Assembly: GCF_000304475.1 (NCBI RefSeq)
Contig: NC_018941.1
Location: 620,001-684,000, forward strand
From: Kazachstania africana CBS 2517
Lineage: Eukaryota; Ascomycota; Saccharomycetes; Saccharomycetales; Saccharomycetaceae
Direction of reading: 5' to 3'
DNA length: 64,000 nt
The translations under genes and the position numbers were made by a program. The notes beneath the pieces are model-generated. The model searched no databases. It was not told the DNA's origin and saw nothing but the letters and a program-made list of their open reading frames with translations. Shown here piece after piece: positions 18,210-27,971 of this stretch (its first letter is position 1; each line of letters begins with the position of its first letter).

Positions 18210-20141
18210 CTAACGCTCTTCTTCATGCTCATCCCCATCTCTCTCGCCGGATCTAATATCTGGCTCTTGATTAGATGCGTCATTTTCATTATTGTTGAGA
18301 GAGGAGGCAGCTGTCATTCCATCGCCATTGATATGATATGTTTCAACTTCTCCACTGGCATTTCTTCTACTTGCTACCCCTGTCGTAAAAAGATTTTGAG
18401 TAGCCTCATTATTTCTACTATTCAAGCGTGCCAGTAGTGCATCTCTAATTTCATTTCCCATTCTTATAACATCCGGGTTCTGAGTTTCTTGACCTGCCAT
18501 ATCAGTATTGACATTTGATGTGGCAGTTGTAGATGCATCATTATGGCTTCCTTCATGATCATTTGAGGTAGCAGTAGCCACATTTTGTCTGTTATGTGTG
18601 ATCGAGTCAAAAAAGTTGTTCAAAATGGTTCTGAATCTATGATGGCGTGGATTAGTCCCATCAGAAGCTACATTAGTATTCGTTGGATTATCATTACCTA
18701 TATCTAATGGTAGCCAATGTATTCTGCGGCCTCTTGTGTTTAAAAGGTTGGGGGAAATAGGAGACGCACCTGCGGTGGGTGCATTGGCAGCACTTGTCTC
18801 AGTATTATTATTTGGTTGCGATTGCGAAATTCCGTCAACTTGAATATTGGTACTTGTAGCAGGTGATCCCTGCCTATTGGCCAACAATTCAGGGTTCAAG
18901 AAAATCACACTAGCGCCACCTAAAGTCGTGAAACGAACAGGGTTGGCCGTCGTATTGGCGCCTGTAGTTGCAGCAGAGCCAGCTTGTAAGTTCGCTGAAG
19001 TTGCGCCATTGTTATTAGCATTAGTATTATTCTCGCTACCTTCTTCTTCAGGTGTAGGATTATATAGCAGATTTCTGATTCTTTCGAACGCTTCTGTGGA
19101 TTGTGCTTCTACAGAAGAATCCACATTTGCTTCATTTTGATTGTTTTCGATGATTACGTGCCTACAAAGTGGACATGTGTTTTCAACCTTTGACCATTTG
19201 AATAAACATTCCCTACCAAAGATGTGGCCACATGGTAATTTTAAAGGAGAATGTGAATATGTAGGAACTTCATTTTCCTCATGTTTAGTGGTACTATCAG
19301 TGCTAGTACCTGTATTTGAGTTGATAGTAGCTCCTTCAGTAAGTCCTATAGAATAATTACCATTCGAAGGGTTAGCTTCACCATTCAATCTTCGTCTTTT
19401 AGATCTCTCTTCTTCATTATCATCATCGTTTCTTACTCTTTTCTTATTTTCATTCATTTCATCAACTTTTACCTCTTCCTCAAGTGGTTCATAACAGATA
19501 GAGCATGATAAGTCTTCGGTTAATTTCTTGGCTTCTTCCAATGTAAGCACAGGTAGCGTTTCAAATGCTTCTTTAGAGATACCTCTGGCTCTCGAATGCA
19601 GTTCAGTGAATCTACGCATAGCGATTTCAGCAGCTATACCAATAATAGACTCTAACCTGGATTGTGGGGTACTGGATGGAACGTCCCTGAAGGACAGCAC
19701 GAAAGTACCATGCGGCAGAGATGGATCAGTAGCTGCTGGACCTTCTCTCGGTAGGGAATTTGGTGGCGGTAATGAAGTTGCAGCAGGTCCATTGCTAGCT
19801 CCAGTACTAGAGGTACTGGGCATAGTTGTGGTCGAAGGATTGTTGATAGGTATACGTTGAAGATTGGAAAGTCCATTAATCATGCCAGGCAAGGTGGTGC
19901 TTGTTGGAGGGGTATTGACTGTATTTGGATTGGGCCCTAAACTGGCATTAAAGGGATTAGTGATATTAGTTAATGCATCTGGGGTCACATATGAATACTG
20001 AACGGAAACAGTTATATTTCTCGTATTTCTTGGTTGGGCCGATGTGTTAGCATTTTCTCTATTATTAGAAGATTGATTTGAAGACGGAGGGTTCCCTGGA
20101 GGAGTAGGATGCTGCTCCTCGTTAGATCCTTCGTCACTCAT
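18210..20141 (-). CDS. SAN1: San1, nuclear quality-control ubiquitin ligase
   Basis: This 643-aa RING E3 ubiquitinates misfolded nuclear proteins for proteasomal destruction. The N-terminus has the family block RNITVSVQYSY and then FVLSFRDVP. The RING is split by a charged insert: CSIC near residue 211, then CGHIFGRECLFKWSKVENTC and CPLC near residues 302-326. The long Asn/Ser/Thr-rich flanks are the disordered substrate-binding regions known for San1. In S. cerevisiae SAN1 is YDR143C beside MKC7, whereas here it follows SRN2, whose neighbour in S. cerevisiae is YPS1, the duplicate of MKC7. Confidence 0.95.
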   Translation of the reverse strand: MSDEGSNEEQHPTPPGNPPSSNQSSNNRENANTSAQPRNTRNITVSVQYSYVTPDALTNITNPFNASLGPNPNTVNTPPTSTTLPGMINGLSNLQRIPINNPSTTTMPSTSSTGASNGPAATSLPPPNSLPREGPAATDPSLPHGTFVLSFRDVPSSTPQSRLESIIGIAAEIAMRRFTELHSRARGISKEAFETLPVLTLEEAKKLTEDLSCSICYEPLEEEVKVDEMNENKKRVRNDDDNEEERSKRRRLNGEANPSNGNYSIGLTEGATINSNTGTSTDSTTKHEENEVPTYSHSPLKLPCGHIFGRECLFKWSKVENTCPLCRHVIIENNQNEANVDSSVEAQSTEAFERIRNLLYNPTPEEEGSENNTNANNNGATSANLQAGSAATTGANTTANPVRFTTLGGASVIFLNPELLANRQGSPATSTNIQVDGISQSQPNNNTETSAANAPTAGASPISPNLLNTRGRRIHWLPLDIGNDNPTNTNVASDGTNPRHHRFRTILNNFFDSITHNRQNVATATSNDHEGSHNDASTTATSNVNTDMAGQETQNPDVIRMGNEIRDALLARLNSRNNEATQNLFTTGVASRRNASGEVETYHINGDGMTAASSLNNNENDASNQEPDIRSGERDGDEHEEER

Positions 20142-21384
20142 TGATATGGTATAATTTGACGGAAATCCCCAAAAGTTTTATTAACGCAAAAAGAATTCAG
20201 TCTTTCTATTTATCAAATACTCTAAAAAATGGAAAGAAAACGAACTATGCTAATGTTAAAAAATACAATACCTAGTGTCCAATATTCGTAGCAAAAATTA
20301 TATTTCTGTATGTTTAGTTTGCACTAAGTTACCAAACTGCAATATAATTCGATCTAATTACATAATATATCCCATTCTTGTCGATTTCGTCAACGCAAAA
20401 ACGAAATCCCGATGACTGTTGTTACCCGCAACACTCCAACCGTTATAAAAGCAAATTGAAATTGATGAGCTACTATCACTGTTTCCAGTAATACCAAGCT
20501 GATATTTACGGTATGTTGCCACACATTTCTCAGTTATGACTGGGCTCTCTGCTACAGTTCATGGTTGATGTAAGGTATTTATGGCTAACGTTTAACAACT
20601 GCTTGTTATAACATTTGAAATGGTCGAAATCCTATTGATCGTCTATATCTGAGATATGTTAACGATACAAAAAATTAGTTTCTTAGTGTTCGGTACCTCA
20701 ATTTGGTGTGATTATGAGCACCTGTCATCAAGAATTGGCGCTTTTAGGAGGTTCGGTAGCACAATCTTTATTCCACTTTCTAGAGAGTTTGGCGGCTACA
20801 TGTCCATGATATCATCTGTTTAGAGCTACCCACGTGGTACAAGAGTCGAGCATCAAGAATTCATAACTTCAAGAAATGTGAGAGACGCTTGATGTTAAGA
20901 AAATGCACGCTGCACGTCATTGCCTGTCCCAGTCATTTCGACACATTTATTGCCATTTAACTTAATTTTTTCTCATGTTTCCTCAGAAAACAGTGGGATT
21001 AATTAGATCGCTATCACATAAAAGAGAGAACGCAAAAACCTGACACTACATTTTCCTTCCTGGCTCCTGCATCATCCAAGTGCAAACAACAAGACATGTG
21101 CCAACTGCTTTAACGATATGTAACTGTTCTTTACATATATTTTTGACACATAAAGCACCCAAACCTCGTTTCTGCGTTGTTAGATCTTTTTACAAAAAAA
21201 AAAAAAATTGCATTTAGTGAATGATGGTAATTACTGTTTATGAAAATCATCGAAAATTATCAATTCTGGGTTAACCGAATTAGCTACTCCTACACTAGTG
21301 GATTGAGATTGCGATAGGTTACATAAGTGGCTGTCGTCTAAGAGTTGGACTCAAAAGAAACGATACAATTTAACAAGGAATAAT
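20142..21384. other. 1.24-kb divergent intergenic region SAN1/MEX67
   Basis: This gene-free stretch separates two divergently transcribed genes that belong to different S. cerevisiae chromosomes, so it contains a rearrangement junction. A TTACCCG (Reb1-type) motif lies at 20422-20428 and an A14 run near 21196. No relic of YPS1/MKC7 or another gene could be recognised. Confidence 0.5.
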
Positions 21385-23109
21385 ATGAATCGTTATCAAA
21401 ATTATTATAACGTGCCAAGTGGACCACAACAACAATTCCAGAACCAGAACAGGGTAAAAATTGGTGTGAGAAACTGGCAAAATGCCACTATGCAGGACTT
21501 GCTGAATTTTTTGAGCAGAAATACTAGAGTAAACTTAATGGATGCTACAATAGATGGCCCTTTGATTACCGGTTACGTACAATCTCAATCTCAAGCGGAC
21601 CAATTAATCAAATGGAATGGTGTCAGTTTTGCAGGAAATAAATTGAAGTTCGAAATCATACAAGGCGGACAAACTGGAACATCCAGTACCATTGAATTTT
21701 TGAAACTTTTCCTAGCAAAACGTTACGATCCACAAGCTAGGATGCTAAATTTGGGAGGTCTTTATGATGATCCTGAATTAGTTCAAAAGGGTATGTTCAC
21801 AAATATGTCAACACAATCAAGAATGTTCCCTGCTATGATGAAAGTCGCCTCCAAAGAACCAGGTTTAGTAGTTGAAAGTTTGAATTTGGCAGATAACAGA
21901 TTGAAGGATGTATCAGCCATTTCTGCCCTCGCACAAACATTTCCTCATTTGAAGAATCTCTGTCTGGCAAATAATCAAATAACTAGAATTAATTCTTTAG
22001 ACGTGTGGAAAAATAAATTTAAGGATCTAAGAGAATTATTAATGACAAATAATCCTATTACAAATAATCCTTCTTATAAAAATGAAATGTTGAAAATTTT
22101 TCCAAAATTAGTGGTCCTAGATAATGCGGTTGTAAGGGACGGTGCAAAATTAGATTCTATTTTCACATTACCTGTAAAACTTCAAATATTTTTCTTTGAA
22201 AATAACGAACTAGGCCAAAGATCTACTGACTTTGTGACTAATTTCTTGAATTTATGGGACACTGACAGAAGCCAACTCTTATCTTTATACTCTCCACAGT
22301 CTCAATTTTCAATATCGGTAGATTCTTCTGTACCGCCATCAACTGTAGCAAAATCAGATCAAAACTCATCTTTCGGATATTACATTCCACATTCCCGTAA
22401 CATTTCAAAGGTATCCAGTGAAAAATCTATACAGCAACGTCTCTCTGTGGGCCAAGAGCAGATAGGTAATAGTTTCAAAGAATTACCAAGAAGCAAGCAT
22501 CATTTACAAGATCAACCAAATGAGTATTCGATGCAATCTTTCATTTACCCCCAAGTGAACGGTTTTACTATCACATTGCATGGATTTTTTGACGAAACAG
22601 CCAAACCTGATATTCTACCAAATAAGGGTTACAATTCAAGAAATAGAAGAAGTACTTATACTACATCGGCAAATACAAGACTATGCCAAAAGTCCTTTGA
22701 AAGAACGTGGGTAATTGTGCCCATTAATAACACTTTTGTAGTTGCATCGGACATGCTGATGATAAGACCTTATACGTCACATGCCTGGACAGCACCTTCT
22801 GAAACGCCACAACCACCTTCACAACTACAGCCTCAAATACAACCTCCGGTACAAGCTCAACCGCAAATGTCGCCAGTACCTGTAATGGGGGCACCTCAAC
22901 TAGCCCCAACATTGCAGCTACCACCAGACGTTCAATCAAGACTAAATCCTGTACAACTAGAACTATTGAATAAATTACATTTAAACACAAAATTGAACGC
23001 TGAATACACCTTTATGCTCGCGGAACAGAGCGGCTGGAATTATGATGTTGCTTTGAAAGGCTTTCAGGACAGTATCAACAACATTCCAAGAGACGCCTTT
23101 ATTCAATGA
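21385..23109 (+). CDS. MEX67: mRNA export receptor Mex67
   Basis: This 574-aa TAP/NXF1 homologue escorts mRNPs through the nuclear pore with Mtr2. Domain order is: RNP-like N-terminus (about 24-95), leucine-rich repeats (about 165-250; ESLNLADNRLKDVSAI, LKNLCLANNQI), NTF2-like domain (about 265-470, the Mtr2-binding part; TWVIVPINNTFVVASD), a Pro/Gln linker and a C-terminal UBA-like domain (about 525-574; LAEQSGWNYDVALKGF) that binds FG repeats. Length is close to S. cerevisiae (599 aa). It begins the block matching YPL169C-YPL176C. Confidence 0.96.
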   Translation: MNRYQNYYNVPSGPQQQFQNQNRVKIGVRNWQNATMQDLLNFLSRNTRVNLMDATIDGPLITGYVQSQSQADQLIKWNGVSFAGNKLKFEIIQGGQTGTSSTIEFLKLFLAKRYDPQARMLNLGGLYDDPELVQKGMFTNMSTQSRMFPAMMKVASKEPGLVVESLNLADNRLKDVSAISALAQTFPHLKNLCLANNQITRINSLDVWKNKFKDLRELLMTNNPITNNPSYKNEMLKIFPKLVVLDNAVVRDGAKLDSIFTLPVKLQIFFFENNELGQRSTDFVTNFLNLWDTDRSQLLSLYSPQSQFSISVDSSVPPSTVAKSDQNSSFGYYIPHSRNISKVSSEKSIQQRLSVGQEQIGNSFKELPRSKHHLQDQPNEYSMQSFIYPQVNGFTITLHGFFDETAKPDILPNKGYNSRNRRSTYTTSANTRLCQKSFERTWVIVPINNTFVVASDMLMIRPYTSHAWTAPSETPQPPSQLQPQIQPPVQAQPQMSPVPVMGAPQLAPTLQLPPDVQSRLNPVQLELLNKLHLNTKLNAEYTFMLAEQSGWNYDVALKGFQDSINNIPRDAFIQ

Positions 23110-23362
23110 ATAAATATCAACAAATCTGTATATTTAATGAAGTGGTAAAGATAATTGCAACTACGTTAGAATAATGATATATAATTTTTTGTAAAGATAT
23201 GATTAATATTTCATCTAATACTGAAAACAATTTTTTTTTAGAAAGTCAGAGATGCCTAAACTGTCGGCGACGCAAAAGAAAATAACATACATATAGAATT
23301 AAACCACCACATGTCAGGAGCCTACTTGTATCACTATATATATATAGGAAAGTTATTCTGAA

Positions 23363-24196
23363 ATGAGGGTGCCGCCACCTCCTAGGAGGTCTCGTGCCAA
23401 CATAATACCAATCTATGGGATAAAAATTAGGAGCCTCCTATGTTGCCACAGATTAAAGAGGAGATGGCACCTACATAAACTAAGAAAGAAGCTCAGGCTA
23501 AATTCTAATAATAAATTTGGACCAATATCTGGTCCGAGGGCGGAGGATATGATGGATTTGCAAACGGGTTATCTTAGCAGATCAATAAGAAAAAAACCAC
23601 TACTGATTGCAAGTTTTCCTCGAGGCTGTGATAATTCTCCTGAAATCAAAGTCTTACAGAGGAGCAACTTTGCCAAACAGTTCATAACAAAAAGAAAATA
23701 TTACTTGAAGCAGTATGAAAACAAACTTTTCAAGACTACCGCTGATAAAGTTGGGCAAACCAATACTTTTCAATGTGCTCAAACCGTGCGTACCATTAAA
23801 ACAGTGACATCAAAAAATGCAGACGTGAGAACGATCTTTCATAATCAGAATGTACTTAAAAGGGTCAATATAGAACCAAGTCTACAAATCGATGACTACA
23901 AATTTATTATTTTCGACTCCAAAAACTCCTTCAGGCTAACTAAAAATAAATCAAATATTCAAAATTTGAAAGACTCCATATCATTAACAAACGTTAAAGT
24001 CGATGAAATAAAACCTCTCGCATCTCTTCAAGACACGCAACAAAAGACAGTTCCAATTCGAGAACATACAAGCCAACCTACTTATAGAAAGTCAAAAAAG
24101 ACTACTGAACATGCTGCCAATAATGTTAATTCGAATGGGGTCAATTTGTACTTATTTTCCAGCAAGTCAATCATATCTTATTCAAAAAGTGTTTAG
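23363..24196 (+). CDS. Unrecognised basic protein between MEX67 and DAP1
   Basis: This 277-aa open frame has an ATG start, a TATATATATATA element about 25 bp upstream and no overlapping gene. I do not recognise the family. The protein is very basic, with a proline-rich start (MRVPPPPRRSR) and a cluster of Arg/Lys/His at residues 30-47. It has no signal peptide or convincing membrane segment. S. cerevisiae has no gene between MEX67 and DAP1, so it is new at this locus or highly diverged. Uninterrupted length in AT-rich DNA supports a real gene, but this is not proven. Confidence 0.6.
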   Translation: MRVPPPPRRSRANIIPIYGIKIRSLLCCHRLKRRWHLHKLRKKLRLNSNNKFGPISGPRAEDMMDLQTGYLSRSIRKKPLLIASFPRGCDNSPEIKVLQRSNFAKQFITKRKYYLKQYENKLFKTTADKVGQTNTFQCAQTVRTIKTVTSKNADVRTIFHNQNVLKRVNIEPSLQIDDYKFIIFDSKNSFRLTKNKSNIQNLKDSISLTNVKVDEIKPLASLQDTQQKTVPIREHTSQPTYRKSKKTTEHAANNVNSNGVNLYLFSSKSIISYSKSV

Positions 24197-24318
24197 TCCC
24201 TCCATTACAAGGTTTCATAACCTTTGATCGAATAATTCATGAAGGTTTCTGTTCATTACCTACATATATAAAATTTAAATAACATCTCTTCATTATCCTC
24301 TCGTTCACATGCACAATT

Positions 24319-24765
24319 TTAATCGTTAATACCTGGCTCAGGCTCAAGAGTGCCAATACAGGGGTATTTTCCTTGGAAGTGCTGTTCCCACTCATTTAGG
24401 GCGTCCCAATCTGCGGCAGTAAGATTTGAAAGATCATCAATTGGCTGGTCCCAGTTTCTTATGACCTCTATGTCGAATGAATTCATGGCTAAACCTCTTG
24501 AAGCATCGCGACCAGCAAAGTTTGCGTAGGGCCCACTTGGCCCGTAAAATTGCCTTCCCGTTGTACAATCATAAACATTACCCTTGATGGCTATGAATAT
24601 CTTTTCGTCGTCATGTCCATTGTATGTATATAGAGTTCTTGGGTAGAAACGACCTTCAACAATTGGTTCGCCAACATTATTCGATGCAAAAGCTGCACCG
24701 TTTATGCCAGTGGGATCCTCACTGGTCCTAACACCACCAAATAACATATTCCTAATAAATGACAT
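24319..24765 (-). CDS. DAP1: Dap1, heme-binding damage-response protein (MAPR family)
   Basis: This 148-aa membrane-associated progesterone-receptor family protein binds heme and supports the cytochrome P450 Erg11 in sterol synthesis. The cytochrome b5-like core runs from about residue 40 to 140, with [23 protein letters not shown]. Tyr134 (QGKYPCIG) corresponds to the axial heme ligand Tyr138 of S. cerevisiae Dap1. Length is close to 152 aa. It is convergent with the upstream orphan gene. Position next to MEX67 matches YPL170W. Confidence 0.94.
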   Translation of the reverse strand: MSFIRNMLFGGVRTSEDPTGINGAAFASNNVGEPIVEGRFYPRTLYTYNGHDDEKIFIAIKGNVYDCTTGRQFYGPSGPYANFAGRDASRGLAMNSFDIEVIRNWDQPIDDLSNLTAADWDALNEWEQHFQGKYPCIGTLEPEPGIND

Positions 24766-25042
24766 CTTAAGATCAATCTGATATATGGTTTATTCACAAC
24801 TGTGCAGTGGGTTAAATTTTTAATCGTTTTACTTAATACCATCTTTTCCTTTTTCATCCAAATGGCTCGAGAAACTTTCCGATATTCTTCGTATAATAAA
24901 ATTAATATAACCTGTAACGACAAGTGCATAGTGAAATTTATCAAAAAGACCAATTATAATGTTAACTATATGTTTATATGCACACGTCTATATGTATTTT
25001 GGTAAGTCCAGATATATAATGCGTCCATAATTTTCTGCACTA

Positions 25043-27409
25043 CTAAAGCCCAACATCGGTGGTTTCCTCAATGAATATTTCTGCTGACTCTGAAAAAATA
25101 TTTGAGACTAAATCTAGCTGCTCTTGGGCTGCCTTCCAATTATTACCGTATAATGCATCCCATACACCTGGGAATGTCCAATATTTACTAGTTTTCGAAC
25201 CTTCCGTCCATAGAGAAGGCGAAAACAACACGTTCTTGTAGAAAGGCCTATCCGGTAAACCAGTTGATGCACACTGCCTTCTCCCTATATTTGACAGTTT
25301 TCTATTCCATGTCCATCTATGTACCGATATCAAAGAAGGTTCTATCCCTTCCTCATTTGAGTAGACTAAATGCTCCCATGCCCTGACCCAACCGGCCCAT
25401 TCAGATCCAATCTTTTGCCACAAATCTAGGCCATGTGCCATATTTGAAAAGTCTAATTTATTATCAGTACTTTCTTCGAAATCTTTGATAAGCTTTCTAG
25501 TTATTGAGATCGAATCTTCAAGATCGAAGGGTATCAAGGGATTATCAACTATTTTCAAAAAAGTCTGAAATAGGTATAGGAATAAGTCTACCGCTATGTC
25601 ATCATTTTCCGGATTTCTAATGATTGGCTTAATATTTTCAAAAGTATCTTCAAAGGTATCGATAGGCAATACTCTATTGAGGACATCTGGCGATGAAATA
25701 ACTGATACAGGTATACCGTTGGCCAATGATGAAATCCAATCTCCAAATTGATGGACTTCTTCCACCGATATATCGAATCCCATCTTGGTCTCCTCATCCC
25801 TAAAAAATTTATTCAATAAAGGATGAGTTTGAATATTTAGCTTTTTATCTGTATTCCAAATACCCAATTGACTAATATCAATATGTGTATAAACTTCATC
25901 TTTCAATGCTGCAAGACGCTCTTCCATCAACTCAGTAGAGCCAGCATAATTAAATTCGGTACCTCCATAAGAAATGAAGTAGATATTTCTCAATGGCTTC
26001 CAATCATACTTGTACTTCATTTCTTGAAATAATTGTATCAAAGACAACAAAAGTGCAGTACCAAAACTTGGATATATAGCGCCATTACTCATCGATGTTC
26101 TTGAGGCTGCTATAATTATTGCCTTATCGTTTTGTTCCCTACCATCTATCTTACCGATGATATCCTGAACTAATTGATGTTCTCTTATCGTATTTTCAAC
26201 TTTTAGACGAACACTAACATCGTACAACTTACCGCTATATAATCCATTCTTAAATTGAACCCCGTCTTTACTTAAAGAGTCTAAAATCTTCTGTCCTTGA
26301 TTAAACGATAAAGGTAAAGTTGGGATATGAGGAATACTGTTAGAATCGTTTGGATCGATGCCATCGATAATAGGACCGTGCCAACCAGGCGTTAGAATAT
26401 CACCAGCACCATACTGCGGAATGGCAACTGGTTTCATTTGGACAACATCGCCATTACCATCAAATTTGTCTGAAATGAAAATGACACCTTTTGCTTTGAA
26501 TTTTTGGACAGTCATTATCTGTTCACTTACCAAACCTGAGTAATTTATAAGAAGAACGTAATCGTCATTCAATAAACCTGCCCTTTGCAAGCTTTCTAAA
26601 TCATCGATAGTGCCCTCATTACCATATATTAGATTCACATTTTCCAAATAACCATTTGCGCCCAAAGAGTTGAAATTATTTGAATTTAGTTCAATTACTA
26701 CATCATCACCTTCCTCTTTGAGGATAGTAAGACTTGATTCACCAGGATAGTTAGAGTAAGTACTGTATTCAAACTCCTTCACCAATTTTAGATTATTGTT
26801 ATTCAGAGATTCTAGGATATAGTGTCTTACTGCGGCATCACCTTTTGTACCAGACATATGTGGCATACTACTGATATACTCTAAATCTCGCTCTAATTTT
26901 GACAAATCAATAGACCTCCTAGCGTATTCTAGCAATACGTTGTGATTGGTGAACATCCCTCTGGAACCAGAAGCCTCATCAACAGGAAGAAATCCACTTG
27001 ACATGACAAAAAATGCAATACCTGTCATGAGAAAAATGTAAAGAAATCTTCTTAGAATCAATGGATTACCAATTTTAGCAATGTAAAAATCTATCTTCTC
27101 ATTTGAAATATTGATTAAATGTACTAATGGATCGACAACTCTTCGTCTTACTGGTAATATGAAATCGCCTCTAAAATTCGAGAAAAACAGATGCATCTTC
27201 TTGTATATCGGCATCCCTTCAACGATAGGCTCTTCTATACCCATTTCCTCCATAAGAGGTTGTTGTTCTAAGGCGTCATAAGACGGTGGTTCCAACGGTA
27301 ATTCTAAGCCATCATCTATCGCAGCCGATGGTAAATTATTGGTAGATGGTTCCCCTTCCGTAGTAGAAACCTGATTATAGCCTCTTGAAGTAAGTCTAGG
27401 CAATCGCAT
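25043..27409 (-). CDS. TRE1: Tre1-type transferrin-receptor-like vacuolar sorting adaptor
   Basis: This 788-aa type II membrane protein of the transferrin receptor/PSMA family acts as a Bsd2/Rsp5 adaptor for ubiquitin-dependent vacuolar sorting (for example of Smf1). A PPSY motif at residues 41-44 can bind Rsp5 WW domains. One membrane segment lies near 127-147 (FLYIFLMTGIAFFVMSSGF). A PA domain, an M28 peptidase-like domain and a C-terminal dimerisation domain follow. The start is the ATG at 27409 (MRLPRLTSRG); the frame opens further only to a TTG. Position and neighbours point to TRE1 (YPL176C) more than to its paralogue TRE2. Confidence 0.9.
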   Translation of the reverse strand: MRLPRLTSRGYNQVSTTEGEPSTNNLPSAAIDDGLELPLEPPSYDALEQQPLMEEMGIEEPIVEGMPIYKKMHLFFSNFRGDFILPVRRRVVDPLVHLINISNEKIDFYIAKIGNPLILRRFLYIFLMTGIAFFVMSSGFLPVDEASGSRGMFTNHNVLLEYARRSIDLSKLERDLEYISSMPHMSGTKGDAAVRHYILESLNNNNLKLVKEFEYSTYSNYPGESSLTILKEEGDDVVIELNSNNFNSLGANGYLENVNLIYGNEGTIDDLESLQRAGLLNDDYVLLINYSGLVSEQIMTVQKFKAKGVIFISDKFDGNGDVVQMKPVAIPQYGAGDILTPGWHGPIIDGIDPNDSNSIPHIPTLPLSFNQGQKILDSLSKDGVQFKNGLYSGKLYDVSVRLKVENTIREHQLVQDIIGKIDGREQNDKAIIIAASRTSMSNGAIYPSFGTALLLSLIQLFQEMKYKYDWKPLRNIYFISYGGTEFNYAGSTELMEERLAALKDEVYTHIDISQLGIWNTDKKLNIQTHPLLNKFFRDEETKMGFDISVEEVHQFGDWISSLANGIPVSVISSPDVLNRVLPIDTFEDTFENIKPIIRNPENDDIAVDLFLYLFQTFLKIVDNPLIPFDLEDSISITRKLIKDFEESTDNKLDFSNMAHGLDLWQKIGSEWAGWVRAWEHLVYSNEEGIEPSLISVHRWTWNRKLSNIGRRQCASTGLPDRPFYKNVLFSPSLWTEGSKTSKYWTFPGVWDALYGNNWKAAQEQLDLVSNIFSESAEIFIEETTDVGL

Positions 27410-27971
27410 GCTTTCTCTCAACTGTACACTCCTCGAAGAACTCTTCTATAGACGTATAAACTATAGATACTTTACTATTGAATGCTCGATCACTTATAAA
27501 TTCTACCGATCTTTTTTCAGCCCGCATATTACTAAAACAAACGAACTGGTAGTGAAAAAAGTAGCAACTTTCAAGGAATACGCTGATCATATTGGAACGT
27601 TTAAGATAGTTGTGTTGACGGTCTTTCTGTTTTGGTGGATCACCTAATAAACTGTCTGCAGTGTAAGGAACATTATATACTTCTAATTGTAACCCTGCTG
27701 AGGGTGAGTTTGTATGCTGGACATCACGTTGCTGTAATACTCGCAACTTCTCCTAAACAGACCCTATTTATTAGGCTTAACCTTTTATGCTGATATCGAC
27801 CATTCTTGAGCAGATGAAATCCTTATTGGAACGTTTGAAATGGCATCAGTCTACTATAATATGTCATCGACTTGTAGCTTAACTTGAAGAAAAAAAATTA
27901 ACTATGGAAATGAAGCTGTGGTTTGTAGACAAGGTCAATAAGTACTTTGAGAAGAGCTACATCAAATAAGA
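27410..27971. other. Divergent intergenic region TRE1/SPT14
   Basis: 562 bp between the two starts. A minus-strand open stretch here overlaps the TRE1 5' end and lacks similarity to anything known; I treat it as fortuitous. No other feature is visible. Confidence 0.5.

Noticed and set aside
27410..27746. Minus-strand open stretch upstream of TRE1
   Set aside because: It overlaps the TRE1 5' end in another frame and matches nothing known.
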